A stretch of 64,000 nt of DNA from Candidatus Dechloromonas phosphorivorans (GTDB taxonomy: Bacteria; Pseudomonadota; Gammaproteobacteria; Burkholderiales; Rhodocyclaceae). This document shows positions 1 through 7,458 of the stretch, one piece after another. The position numbers and the translations under genes are program-made. Position 1 is the first letter of the stretch. Each line of letters opens with the position of its first letter. Under the pieces are notes generated by a model, which searched no databases, was not told the DNA's origin, and was given only the letters and a program-made list of their open reading frames with translations. The stretch is from positions 434,001 to 498,000 of the forward strand of contig JADKBR010000017.1 of NCBI GenBank assembly GCA_016714975.1, in the 5' to 3' direction.

Positions 1-157
1 TGCCCGCGACATAGAGCTTGCCGGCGTGGCGGTATGTCGGGAGGCGCTCGCCCGTGCTCCGGTTGATGACGGAAATGTCGGCGACCAGCGCGGCTTCGGC
101 CGCCGGTGCGGCGCAGAAACAGAACGCGGCGGCGGAAATGGCGAGGATGGACTTCAT
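1..157 (-). CDS. Secreted protein, N-terminal fragment (runs off the window)
   Basis: Only the first 52 or so codons are inside the window. They encode a Lys-containing N-terminus and a hydrophobic Ala-rich stretch ending in AAEA, which reads as a signal peptide, followed by a mature part with the motif TGERLPTYRHAGKLYVAG. This resembles the start of small conserved secreted proteins of betaproteobacteria of unknown function (recalled, not searched). An AAGGAG Shine-Dalgarno lies 6 nt before the ATG. It follows the sigma/anti-sigma pair on the same strand with about 60 bp between, so it may be a target or a third member of that operon. Confidence 0.6.
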   Translation of the reverse strand, partial: MKSILAISAAAFCFCAAPAAEAALVADISVINRSTGERLPTYRHAGKLYVAG

Positions 158-215
158 TGCTTGCTCCTTGTTGGTTGGCTTCAACCTATCAAACGACGGG
201 TTCGCGACAACGGGG

Positions 216-908
216 TTACGGCGCAAGCAATTTTTTCAGTTTGTCAGGTACGGGGTATTCTGGGTAGGCTTTGCGGAATGCTTCCAGCTCATCACGGGCG
301 GCTGCTTTCTCGCCGGTTTGAGCAAGACGATCGATAGCGGCCAGCCACTCCGGCGGGCGTCTGGCTGCGGCTATCCCGTTTGCAGCTGGCGCTTTCGCTG
401 TCTCCGGCAACGGCACGCCGACCGTTGCCGCGGATTCCGCAGCATCCTGTTCGCTCCGGCCCGGAACGGGCAATGCGGCGGAGGTCGCCTCGGCCTTGCG
501 GGCAGTTCCTGGTGACGGTACAGCCGAGTCCGGGGGCGCTGCAGGCCGGGCTTTGGCCTCGGTTGCCGGCGGCGCTGCTGACGATCTGCCCGCGGCTGAA
601 TCGGCCACGGCCGGGGACGCCTTGCGCGACCCGGCGTCGGGCGCTGGTTGCGACTCTACCCCCTTCGTCACGGACGAGATGTCCGACGGATTTCGCTCCA
701 GGTTAAGCGCCAGCATGACTACCAGCACCACCGAGAAAGCGAGTTGCAGCGGCAGCGCAAACCGCAACCACCAGGGCCTGGGCTTCCGGGACGGGGCAAC
801 ACTGTCTCTGGCAGCGATCAGGATGGCGCGGTCGAGCGCGGCGGGTGGCTCGTTCGCGGAGCCTTCCTGATACAGCTTCTGGATGTCGTTGTTTTCGGCG
901 TTCGTCAT
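216..908 (-). CDS. Membrane-anchored anti-sigma-like protein
   Basis: A 230-aa protein with a short cytosolic N-terminus, one membrane segment (WWLRFALPLQLAFSVVLVVM, about residues 45-68), a long Ala/Pro-rich linker and a C-terminal charged domain ending FRKAYPEYPVPDKLKKLL. This layout and tail match proteins encoded next to ECF sigma factors in proteobacteria, taken to be anti-sigma factors. The ATG at 908 overlaps the sigma-factor stop (ATGA) and has AAGGAG 8 nt upstream; the GTG at 917 is too close to that site. The overlap implies translational coupling and a roughly 1:1 ratio with the sigma factor. No zinc-binding anti-sigma motif is seen, so binding to the sigma factor is inferred from context. 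Confidence 0.7.
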   Translation of the reverse strand: MTNAENNDIQKLYQEGSANEPPAALDRAILIAARDSVAPSRKPRPWWLRFALPLQLAFSVVLVVMLALNLERNPSDISSVTKGVESQPAPDAGSRKASPAVADSAAGRSSAAPPATEAKARPAAPPDSAVPSPGTARKAEATSAALPVPGRSEQDAAESAATVGVPLPETAKAPAANGIAAARRPPEWLAAIDRLAQTGEKAAARDELEAFRKAYPEYPVPDKLKKLLAP

Positions 909-1486
909 GGTCGGCACTCCTTCAGTTGCGTCCGCAACCGTGTCATCGCATAGCGCAGGCGGCTCTTGGCTGTTTCGTGGCCTACGTCCATCAGCGAGGC
1001 GATTTCGTCAATCGTCAGGCCGCCCTCTTCGTGCAGGAGAAAGGTTTCCCGTTGCACGTCCGGCAGGGATTCCACGGCGCCAACGACTATCCGTACCAGG
1101 TCTTTTCTTTCCACAATCCGCTCTGGCTGCAACTCATCCGGCGCCGCCACCGTGTCGAAGTGGTCAGTCTCGCAATCATCGGCTTTGGGCAGCTCGATCA
1201 CGGGCTTGCGGCGCTCCGACCGCCAGTGGTCGATGAGCCGGTTGTGGGCAATGCGAAACAGCCACGTGGAAAACTTCGCCGTCACGGCATACTGGCGGCG
1301 GAAATTAACCACCCGCAACCAGACATCCTGAAACAACTCGTCGGCAACGCCGGAGCGCTCACACTGGCGAAGCAGAAACCGATAGACCTGGCGCCGCCAG
1401 CGACCATACAGGACCTCGAAAGCTTCCGCGCTGCCTTGCCCATAGGCAAGCATCAGCTGTTCGTCGGTCCTGTTGTCGTCATCCAT
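905..1486 (-). CDS. ECF-family RNA polymerase sigma factor
   Basis: A 193-aa sigma-70 family protein. Region 2 contains DELFQDVWLRVVNFRRQY and FSTWLFRIAHNRLIDHWRS (core binding and -10 recognition). Region 4 contains the helix-turn-helix TIDEIASLMDVGHETAKSRL (-35 recognition). There is no region 1 or 3, as expected for an ECF sigma factor. The longest frame begins with TTG at 1549; the ATG at 1486 (MDDDNRTDEQL) is preferred because it begins just ahead of the conserved region. Its stop overlaps the start of the anti-sigma-like gene. The regulon and stimulus cannot be read from the sequence. Confidence 0.9.
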   Translation of the reverse strand: MDDDNRTDEQLMLAYGQGSAEAFEVLYGRWRRQVYRFLLRQCERSGVADELFQDVWLRVVNFRRQYAVTAKFSTWLFRIAHNRLIDHWRSERRKPVIELPKADDCETDHFDTVAAPDELQPERIVERKDLVRIVVGAVESLPDVQRETFLLHEEGGLTIDEIASLMDVGHETAKSRLRYAMTRLRTQLKECRP

Positions 1487-1552
1487 GAAACGAGGGCTCT
1501 CGGCAATTGCCGGGGAAATGATCGGGATCTGCGGCTTCAGCAAAGGCAAACC

Positions 1553-1578
1553 AAAAAAATGCGGCCGGGTGGCCGCAT
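1553..1578 (-). terminator. Intrinsic terminator of ppk1
   Basis: On the minus strand an 8-bp perfect stem ATGCGGCC/GGCCGCAT with a 4-nt loop is followed directly by a run of seven T. It lies about 77 nt past the ppk1 stop codon and before the divergent start of the sigma-factor gene region, so it should end ppk1 transcripts. Confidence 0.85.
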
Positions 1579-1654
1579 TCTCTTGTCTTTCGGGTGGTCG
1601 ACCGCGCTGCGGTAAATGCTTCCGCGGTGCAAGAAGCCGCCACCGCCCGTCCCT

Positions 1655-3736
1655 TTAACCGCCGCCCAAGGTCAGCATGAGCTCAGACTGCGCGCTGTGT
1701 GGTTTGGCGCGCGGCGACCTGCGCCGCTGATAGACCCCATCGCCGTTCATGTCCCAGGACTGCTGATTGTCGGCAAGATAGAACTTGAGACCTTCGACGA
1801 TGACGCGCTTCTTGAGCTTCGGGTCGAGAATCGGGAAAGCCAGTTCGATGCGCCGGAAGAAGTTGCGGAACATCCAGTCGGCGCTCGAGAGATAGACGGA
1901 TTCCTTGCCGCCGTCGAAGAAATAGAACGTACGGTGGTGCTCGAGGAAGCGGCCGATGATCGAATGGACCTTGATGTTTTCCGAAAGCCCGGGTACTCCT
2001 GGGCGCAGCCCACAGACGCCGCGAATCATCAGCTCGATCTGAACGCCGGCCTGCGAAGCCAGGTACAGCGCGTCGATGGTTTCCGGCTCGAGGAGCGAGT
2101 TCATCTTGGCGACGATCATGGCCTTCTTGCCAGCCTTTGCAGACTCGGCTTCCTTGGCGATGGCTGCCACGATATTGGGCTGGAGGGTGAACGGGGCCAT
2201 CCAGACATGTTCCAGCGCGCCCGCCTTTCCGAGCCCGGTCAGTTGCTTGAAGACTTCGTTGACGTCCTGGGTGATTTGATCGTTGGCGGTCATCAGGCCG
2301 AAGTCCGAGTAGAGCCGTGCCGTGCGCGGGTGATAGTTGCCCGTGCCGAGGTGTGCGTAGCGCTTGAGTTGGCCTTCCTCGCGGCGCACGATCAGCAGTG
2401 CCTTGGCATGCACCTTGTAGCCGACGACGCCGTAGACGACGTGGGCGCCGACCTGCTCCAGCCTGGTCGCCCATTCGATGTTGGCTTCCTCGTCGAAGCG
2501 CGCCATCAGCTCGACGACAACGGTCACTTCCTTGCCATTCTGCGCGGCGCGGATCAGCGACTGCATCAGGACCGAATCGGTGCCGGTGCGGTAGACCGTC
2601 ATCTTGATGGCGACGACGGCAGGATCCGTCGATGCCTGGTTGAGCAGTTCGATGACCGGCGCGAACGACTGGAACGGGTGATGCAGCAGGATATCGCCGC
2701 GGCGGATGCTCTGGAAGATGTTGGCGCCCTTGCCGACGGCCTTGGGCAGGCCGGGAGTGAAGGGGGGAAATTTCAGATCGGGACGATCCACCCAGTCGGG
2801 AACCGCCATCAAGCGAACCAGATTGACCGGGCCATTGACCCGGTAAAGATCGTCGCGCCTCAGTCCGAACTGGTCGAGCAGGAACTCGACCATCGATTCG
2901 GAGCAACTCTCGGCTACTTCGAGACGGACGGCGTCGCCGAAATGACGTTGCGGCAGTTCGCCCTGCAACTTGGTGCGCAGGTTGGTGCGCTCTTCCTCGT
3001 CAACGAACAGGTTCGAATTGCGGGTAACGCGGAACTGATAGCAACCGAGCACCGTCATGCCGGCAAACAGTTCGCCGACGAATTCGTGGATGATAGACGA
3101 CATGAAGACGAAGCCGTGCTCGCAGCCGGCAATTTCCCGTGGCACCTGGGTGACTCGCGGCAGGACGCGCGGTGCCTGGACGATGGCGGCATTGGAACTG
3201 CGACCGAAGGCGTCCCTGCCTTCAAGCTCGACGGCGAAATTGAGACTCTTGTTGAGTACGCGCGGGAAGGGGTGCGAGGGATCGAGGCCGACCGGCGTCA
3301 GCACCGGCACCATCTCCCGGAAGAAATATTCCCGGATCCACTCGCGCTGGGCATCGGTCCACTTGGAACGACGCAGAAAACGGATGTCCTGCGCCGCGAG
3401 CAGTGGCAGGACCACGTCATTGAGTGCCCGGTACTGCTCGCTGATGAGCACATGCGCTTCTTCACATACCCGACGGAAGGTGTCATGCGCGGTCAGGCCA
3501 TCGGTGGTGATTACCGGGGAATGGGCCTTGATCTGTTCCTTGAGACCTGCGACACGGACTTCGAAGAACTCGTCCAGATTGCTGGAAACGATGCACAGGA
3601 AACGCAGGCGCTCCAGCAGGGGCACCCGGTCGTCCTGCGCCTGGGCGAGAACGCGGCGATTGAACGCCAGCAGGCCCAGTTCCCGATTCAGGTAATTTTT
3701 TGGCGGATAGTCGTTTTTCGCTTGGTGCAGTGTCAT
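1655..3736 (-). CDS. ppk1: Polyphosphate kinase 1
   Basis: A 693-aa protein, the usual PPK1 length. It transfers the gamma-phosphate of ATP to polyphosphate, reversibly, typically at the inner membrane. The N-terminal domain contains YLNRELGLLAFNRRVL and SSNLDEFFEVRVAGL; the C-terminal phospholipase-D-like halves contain GYKVHAKALLIVRR (region of the phosphorylated His), YAHLGTGNYHPRTARLYSD and YLSSADWMFRNFFRRIE. The ATG at 3736 has AGGAGA about 6 nt upstream; the longer frame from 3844 adds 36 unrelated residues. It lies 115 bp downstream of menF on the same strand, with its own candidate promoter and terminator. Polyphosphate accumulation would fit a Rhodocyclales host but ppk1 alone does not prove it. 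Confidence 0.97.
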   Translation of the reverse strand: MTLHQAKNDYPPKNYLNRELGLLAFNRRVLAQAQDDRVPLLERLRFLCIVSSNLDEFFEVRVAGLKEQIKAHSPVITTDGLTAHDTFRRVCEEAHVLISEQYRALNDVVLPLLAAQDIRFLRRSKWTDAQREWIREYFFREMVPVLTPVGLDPSHPFPRVLNKSLNFAVELEGRDAFGRSSNAAIVQAPRVLPRVTQVPREIAGCEHGFVFMSSIIHEFVGELFAGMTVLGCYQFRVTRNSNLFVDEEERTNLRTKLQGELPQRHFGDAVRLEVAESCSESMVEFLLDQFGLRRDDLYRVNGPVNLVRLMAVPDWVDRPDLKFPPFTPGLPKAVGKGANIFQSIRRGDILLHHPFQSFAPVIELLNQASTDPAVVAIKMTVYRTGTDSVLMQSLIRAAQNGKEVTVVVELMARFDEEANIEWATRLEQVGAHVVYGVVGYKVHAKALLIVRREEGQLKRYAHLGTGNYHPRTARLYSDFGLMTANDQITQDVNEVFKQLTGLGKAGALEHVWMAPFTLQPNIVAAIAKEAESAKAGKKAMIVAKMNSLLEPETIDALYLASQAGVQIELMIRGVCGLRPGVPGLSENIKVHSIIGRFLEHHRTFYFFDGGKESVYLSSADWMFRNFFRRIELAFPILDPKLKKRVIVEGLKFYLADNQQSWDMNGDGVYQRRRSPRAKPHSAQSELMLTLGGG

Positions 3737-3760
3737 TCCGGTCTCCTCGATGGTCGTCGA

Positions 3761-3789
3761 AGTATATTCTCCGGAACGTCTATTTTGAA
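3761..3789 (-). promoter_or_regulatory. Candidate sigma-70 promoter of ppk1
   Basis: On the minus strand TTCAAA (3789-3784) and TATACT (3766-3761) are separated by 17 bp, a fair -35/-10 pair ending about 25 nt upstream of the ppk1 ATG. No convincing Pho box was seen near it. Confidence 0.45.
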
Positions 3790-3850
3790 GCGCTTGGCGG
3801 GTGCTTGACCGTGTTTTTTTGACCTCGGGGTGGCGTGGCAGCACGAACCC

Positions 3851-5185
3851 TCAGCCGCATGCATTCCTGTCGCCAGCAGGATGCGCGAGCAGCGCCGCGA
3901 GCAGCGTGCCGATCTTGGCATCGGTTTCGGCGAATTCGAGCTCGGGGTCGGAGCCGGCAACAATGCCGGCTCCAGCGTGCAACTCGATGTGCCGGCCGGT
4001 GATCAGCGCGGAACGCAGGGCTACGTAAAATTCGCCATCGCCGCCCGGATCGAGTGTGCCGAATCCGCCGCTGTACCAGCCGCTGCGAGCTTCGCCGTGG
4101 CGGGACAGCCAGCCGGCTGCGGCCGCAGCCGGAGAGCCACCTACTGCCGGTGTCGGATGCAAGGCGCGGACGAGGTCGAAAATCGTGGTATCGGGTTTGG
4201 CGATCCCGGTGATCGTGCTGCGCAGATGACTGATTTCGCCTGCGGCGCGGATATTTACCGGCCCGCGTTGCGGCGATTCGACACAGAATCTTTCCAGCGC
4301 CGCGACGATGGCCTGGCTGACCAGTGCCTGCTCGTGGCGATTCTTCGGGGCATCGAGAGCGAGCGACCCGGACCAGGCTGTTCCGGCCATTGCGTCGGCT
4401 GTGAGGCGCTGCCCGGCCAGGTTGATCAGTCGCTCGGGCGTGGCGCCGAGAAAAGTGCTCTCGCGATTCCCGCACGCATAGATCATGGCATCAGGCTGCT
4501 GCTCGATCAGGGCGCTCAGCAGGCGACCGGCCGCAATGGGCGCATCGGCATCGCGATGACGGCTCCGGGCGAGCACGATCTTGTCGATCTGTCCGCGGTC
4601 GATGTCGCGCAAGGCGGCTCTGACCCGCGCAATCCAGGCGCGGTCGGCCAGCGCATGGTCCCGCGCTGGAAGCAGTCGATAGTGCGCAGGTCGCGCCGGG
4701 CTGGCGAGCAGTTTCAGCCAACCGGCGACTGCCTGGGGGATCTTTCCCGCCGGCGTGCTGAATGTTGCCTGGCAGCGGCCGTCACTCGCCTCCAGAAGGA
4801 TCGCGGGTATCGCCAGCAGCGCGTTGGGCAGGGGTGCCTGGCTGTTCTCGTCGAAGGCGAAGCCGCAGAACGTCAGCGCGGGGCCGTTGTGGCGCCAGAT
4901 GTCGCACAGGCCGGAAAAGGCAATATCGAGCGCGGCGAAACGGTTCATTCCCAAGCTGCTGACCTGCAGGGCGTGGCCAATGCCGAGGCGATGGCTCGCT
5001 TGGGCCGGTCGTGCCTGGTACCAGAATGGCGCTGCGGCAGGCAGGGCAGCGAGCCAGTCCGTGGTGCGCCGGCCCAGTTCAATGCTCAGGCTGACCGGTG
5101 CCGACGGCGGGGCGCCAGTGGCGAGCGCCTGCAGTTGCGCGAGCAGTGCGGGATCGGCGAGGCGGCGGCGCAGGGTGCCGATCAT
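3851..5185 (-). CDS. menF: Isochorismate synthase (menaquinone pathway)
   Basis: A 444-aa chorismate-binding enzyme converting chorismate to isochorismate. The conserved C-terminal chorismate-utilising domain shows IDKIVLARSRH, FLGATPERLI, HLRSTITG, LHPTPAVGGSP, RSGWYSGGFG and ELHAGAGIVAGSDPELEF, all typical of MenF/EntC. Its ATG overlaps the menE stop (ATGA), so the longer frame starting at 5311 is rejected. A salicylate or siderophore role is possible for the family, but the menE neighbour and menB/menC 8 kb away favour menaquinone. Confidence 0.9.
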   Translation of the reverse strand: MIGTLRRRLADPALLAQLQALATGAPPSAPVSLSIELGRRTTDWLAALPAAAPFWYQARPAQASHRLGIGHALQVSSLGMNRFAALDIAFSGLCDIWRHNGPALTFCGFAFDENSQAPLPNALLAIPAILLEASDGRCQATFSTPAGKIPQAVAGWLKLLASPARPAHYRLLPARDHALADRAWIARVRAALRDIDRGQIDKIVLARSRHRDADAPIAAGRLLSALIEQQPDAMIYACGNRESTFLGATPERLINLAGQRLTADAMAGTAWSGSLALDAPKNRHEQALVSQAIVAALERFCVESPQRGPVNIRAAGEISHLRSTITGIAKPDTTIFDLVRALHPTPAVGGSPAAAAAGWLSRHGEARSGWYSGGFGTLDPGGDGEFYVALRSALITGRHIELHAGAGIVAGSDPELEFAETDAKIGTLLAALLAHPAGDRNACG

Positions 5186-6447
5186 GACTTGGTCTCGCGC
5201 GCCAATCGGCGCAATGCCTCGCGTTCGAGTTTTCCGGTCGCGTTGCGCGGCAGGCTGGGCAGATGAACGATGCGTCGCGGCCGGGCGGCGCCCGGTAGGC
5301 GGGTTCGGCACCAGTCATCGATGCTTTCCGGCGGGGCATTGCCGACGACCAGCGCGACAACGAGGTCGCCCCAGACCGGATCCGGCACGCCGGTGACAGC
5401 GACATCGCGGATGCCAGGGCAGCCGGCAAGGCAGGATTCGACCGTCAGCGGGTGAACATTGTGCCCGCCGCTGATCAGCATGTCGTCGGCGCGACCGGTT
5501 ACGGTCAACCGCCCTTTGACGTCGATTTCGCCGAGGTCGCCGGTGGTCAGCCAGCAGTCGGCAGCGACACCTCCGCCGCCGACGTAGCCGGCCATGATCT
5601 GCGGCCCGCGGATGCGGATGCGGCCGTCGGCGGCCAGCGTCAACTCGTTGGCGCCGAGCGGCCGGCCGACCAGCCCGGCGTGCCACGGACCATCGGCAGC
5701 CGTGTGAGTCGCGACCTGGGCGGCCGTTTCGCTCATCCCGTAGCTTGGGTTGAGCGGCCAGCCAGCATCGATTGCGCGGTCAAAGAGGCTCGGCACCAGC
5801 GCCGCTCCGCCGACCAGGACGTGGCGCAGACTGACTGGCGGGCGAATTCCGGTGTCGAGCAGGTGCGCCAGCATCGCCGGAACCAGCGACAGGTGAGTCA
5901 CCCGATGCTGCGCCAGAGAGGCAGCCACCGCTTGGGCATCGAAGCCTTCATGAAGAAGAACGGCGGCGCCGGCGCGGGTGCAGCGCCAGACGATGGAGAG
6001 ACCGCCAATGTGATGTAGCGGCAGGCAGTCCAGCCATAGATCGCCGGGCAGCAGGGGCAGGCGGCGATTCGAGGCGACCGCTGCGGCATCAAGATTGGCA
6101 TCGCTGAGCATGACGCCGCGCGGCTCGCCCTCGCTGCCGCTGGTCGTGATGACGAGAGCAACCCCGGGCGGCAGCGGAGAGGCCGGAATCGACAAACCGT
6201 TGCGGTCGACTGGCTGGAATGGCCGATTTCTGGAGCTGCAGGCGAAGGCGTATCGGGCCAGGTCAAGACTGCTCCCTGAAACAATCAGTGGGTGAAGCGC
6301 GGGCTCGATGGTCTCAGCCAAGGCGGCAATCTCGGCAAGCCACTCGCGATAGGTCCACCGTTGCTCTTGCGTTCGCAATGCCGGTGCGTGCGGCCAGCGC
6401 GTTGCGGCTTCGGTGAGGTAGCAGGCAAGCGAAGGGATGGACTTCAT
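5182..6447 (-). CDS. menE: o-Succinylbenzoate-CoA ligase
   Basis: A 421-aa ANL-superfamily adenylating enzyme that activates o-succinylbenzoate to its CoA ester. Visible are the P-loop-like TSGSEGEPRGVMLSDANL, the core motif LNPSYGMSETAAQV, the hinge LTTGDLGEIDVKGRLTVTGR and the C-terminal NATGKLEREALRR with the catalytic Lys. It is slightly short for an acyl-CoA ligase but normal for MenE. The ATG at 6447 is chosen over the GTG at 6480; neither has a clear Shine-Dalgarno. It is the first gene of menE-menF and is divergent from the nitroreductase. Confidence 0.88.
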   Translation of the reverse strand: MKSIPSLACYLTEAATRWPHAPALRTQEQRWTYREWLAEIAALAETIEPALHPLIVSGSSLDLARYAFACSSRNRPFQPVDRNGLSIPASPLPPGVALVITTSGSEGEPRGVMLSDANLDAAAVASNRRLPLLPGDLWLDCLPLHHIGGLSIVWRCTRAGAAVLLHEGFDAQAVAASLAQHRVTHLSLVPAMLAHLLDTGIRPPVSLRHVLVGGAALVPSLFDRAIDAGWPLNPSYGMSETAAQVATHTAADGPWHAGLVGRPLGANELTLAADGRIRIRGPQIMAGYVGGGGVAADCWLTTGDLGEIDVKGRLTVTGRADDMLISGGHNVHPLTVESCLAGCPGIRDVAVTGVPDPVWGDLVVALVVGNAPPESIDDWCRTRLPGAARPRRIVHLPSLPRNATGKLEREALRRLARETKS

Positions 6448-6570
6448 AAGCGATGAATTGTAGCCTCGCCGGATACGCACCTGCGGCGAGGCAGATCAAG
6501 AATTCCGACATCGCCGATCGCCGCCACTGGCGATCTTGACAAGTGGGCGGCCGGTCTACAGACTGCAACG

Positions 6571-6663
6571 ATGACCCGCTTTGATAACCCTGACTGGCAG
6601 GGTGTGGACCTCGACCCCGCGCTCGACTGGTTCGCCGTCCCCGTGACGAACCCGACGCCATGA
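6571..6663 (+). CDS. Possible 30-aa leader or small protein before the nitroreductase
   Basis: A short frame encoding an acidic, Trp-containing peptide (MTRFDNPDWQGVDLDPALDW...). Its stop overlaps the nitroreductase start (ATGA), an arrangement that often marks translational coupling, and the nitroreductase has no Shine-Dalgarno of its own. The small frame also lacks a clear Shine-Dalgarno, and I do not recognise the sequence. Confidence 0.3.
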   Translation: MTRFDNPDWQGVDLDPALDWFAVPVTNPTP

Positions 6664-7400
6664 CCGCGACAACGCCCGCCGCCGCCGTTCTCTCCGACAT
6701 CATCCGCGCGCGGCGCAGCGTCCGCGACTTTCTGCCGGACCCGATTCCGCCGGACCTGCTTGACGCCGTGCTGGCCGATGCCAAGTGGTCGCCGAGTTGG
6801 TCGAACACGCAGCCCTATCGCATCGCCATCGCCTCCGGCGACCTCGCGCAGCGCCTCAAAGGCGAACTATGCGAACGCTTCGATCTGGCAATGAAGGCCC
6901 AGCAGGGCGGTCTGTGGGGGAAGCTGAAACTGCTGGCGACGCGCAAGGGGCTGCCCGACGGCGATTTCGCGACCAATTTCGCATACCCGGCGGATCTCCA
7001 GCCGCGGCGCCGCGCGACCGGGCATGGGCTGTATGAGTTGCTGGGCATCGCCCGCCACGACAATGCCGCGCGAAATCGCCAGATGCGCCGCAACTTCGAA
7101 TTTTTCGGCGCGCCGACAGTCATATTCGTTTTTGCCCATCAAGGGCTGCGCGAGTTTTCCATCCTCGATGCCGGAATCTTTCTCCAGACGCTGATGCTGT
7201 CCGCGCAGGCGCATGGGCTCGCGACCTGCGCCCAGGGTGCGCTGGCCACCTGGGCTGGGCCGGTGCGTGAGAGCTTCGCCATTCCAGGGCACTATCGCCT
7301 GATCTGTGGCCTGTCGATCGGCTTCGCCTCGGGGAAGCCGATCAACAGTTTCAACCCGGGGCGCAGCGAGGTTCCCGAACTACTGATACCGACGCGATAA
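6660..7400 (+). CDS. Nitroreductase-family flavoprotein
   Basis: A 246-aa protein of the FMN-dependent nitroreductase superfamily. The N-terminal IIRARRSVRDFLPDPIP and WSPSWSNTQPYRI are the standard FMN-phosphate binding and substrate-side motifs; the later FLQTLMLSAQAHGLATCAQG and CGLSIGFASGKPIN match the C-terminal part of the family. Such enzymes reduce nitro compounds, quinones or enones with NAD(P)H; the substrate cannot be read here. The gene diverges from menE and sits directly before ovoA. Confidence 0.85.
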   Translation: MTATTPAAAVLSDIIRARRSVRDFLPDPIPPDLLDAVLADAKWSPSWSNTQPYRIAIASGDLAQRLKGELCERFDLAMKAQQGGLWGKLKLLATRKGLPDGDFATNFAYPADLQPRRRATGHGLYELLGIARHDNAARNRQMRRNFEFFGAPTVIFVFAHQGLREFSILDAGIFLQTLMLSAQAHGLATCAQGALATWAGPVRESFAIPGHYRLICGLSIGFASGKPINSFNPGRSEVPELLIPTR

Positions 7401-7458
7401 TCTGCCATCGTGGTCTAATTGCCATCCGGCCAACCGTTCATTGTCCTGCCCGAATTCC

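Noticed and set aside
1616..3808. 730-codon open frame on the plus strand opposite ppk1
   Set aside because: Mirror of a high-GC gene; no family motifs, whereas the minus frame is unmistakable PPK1.
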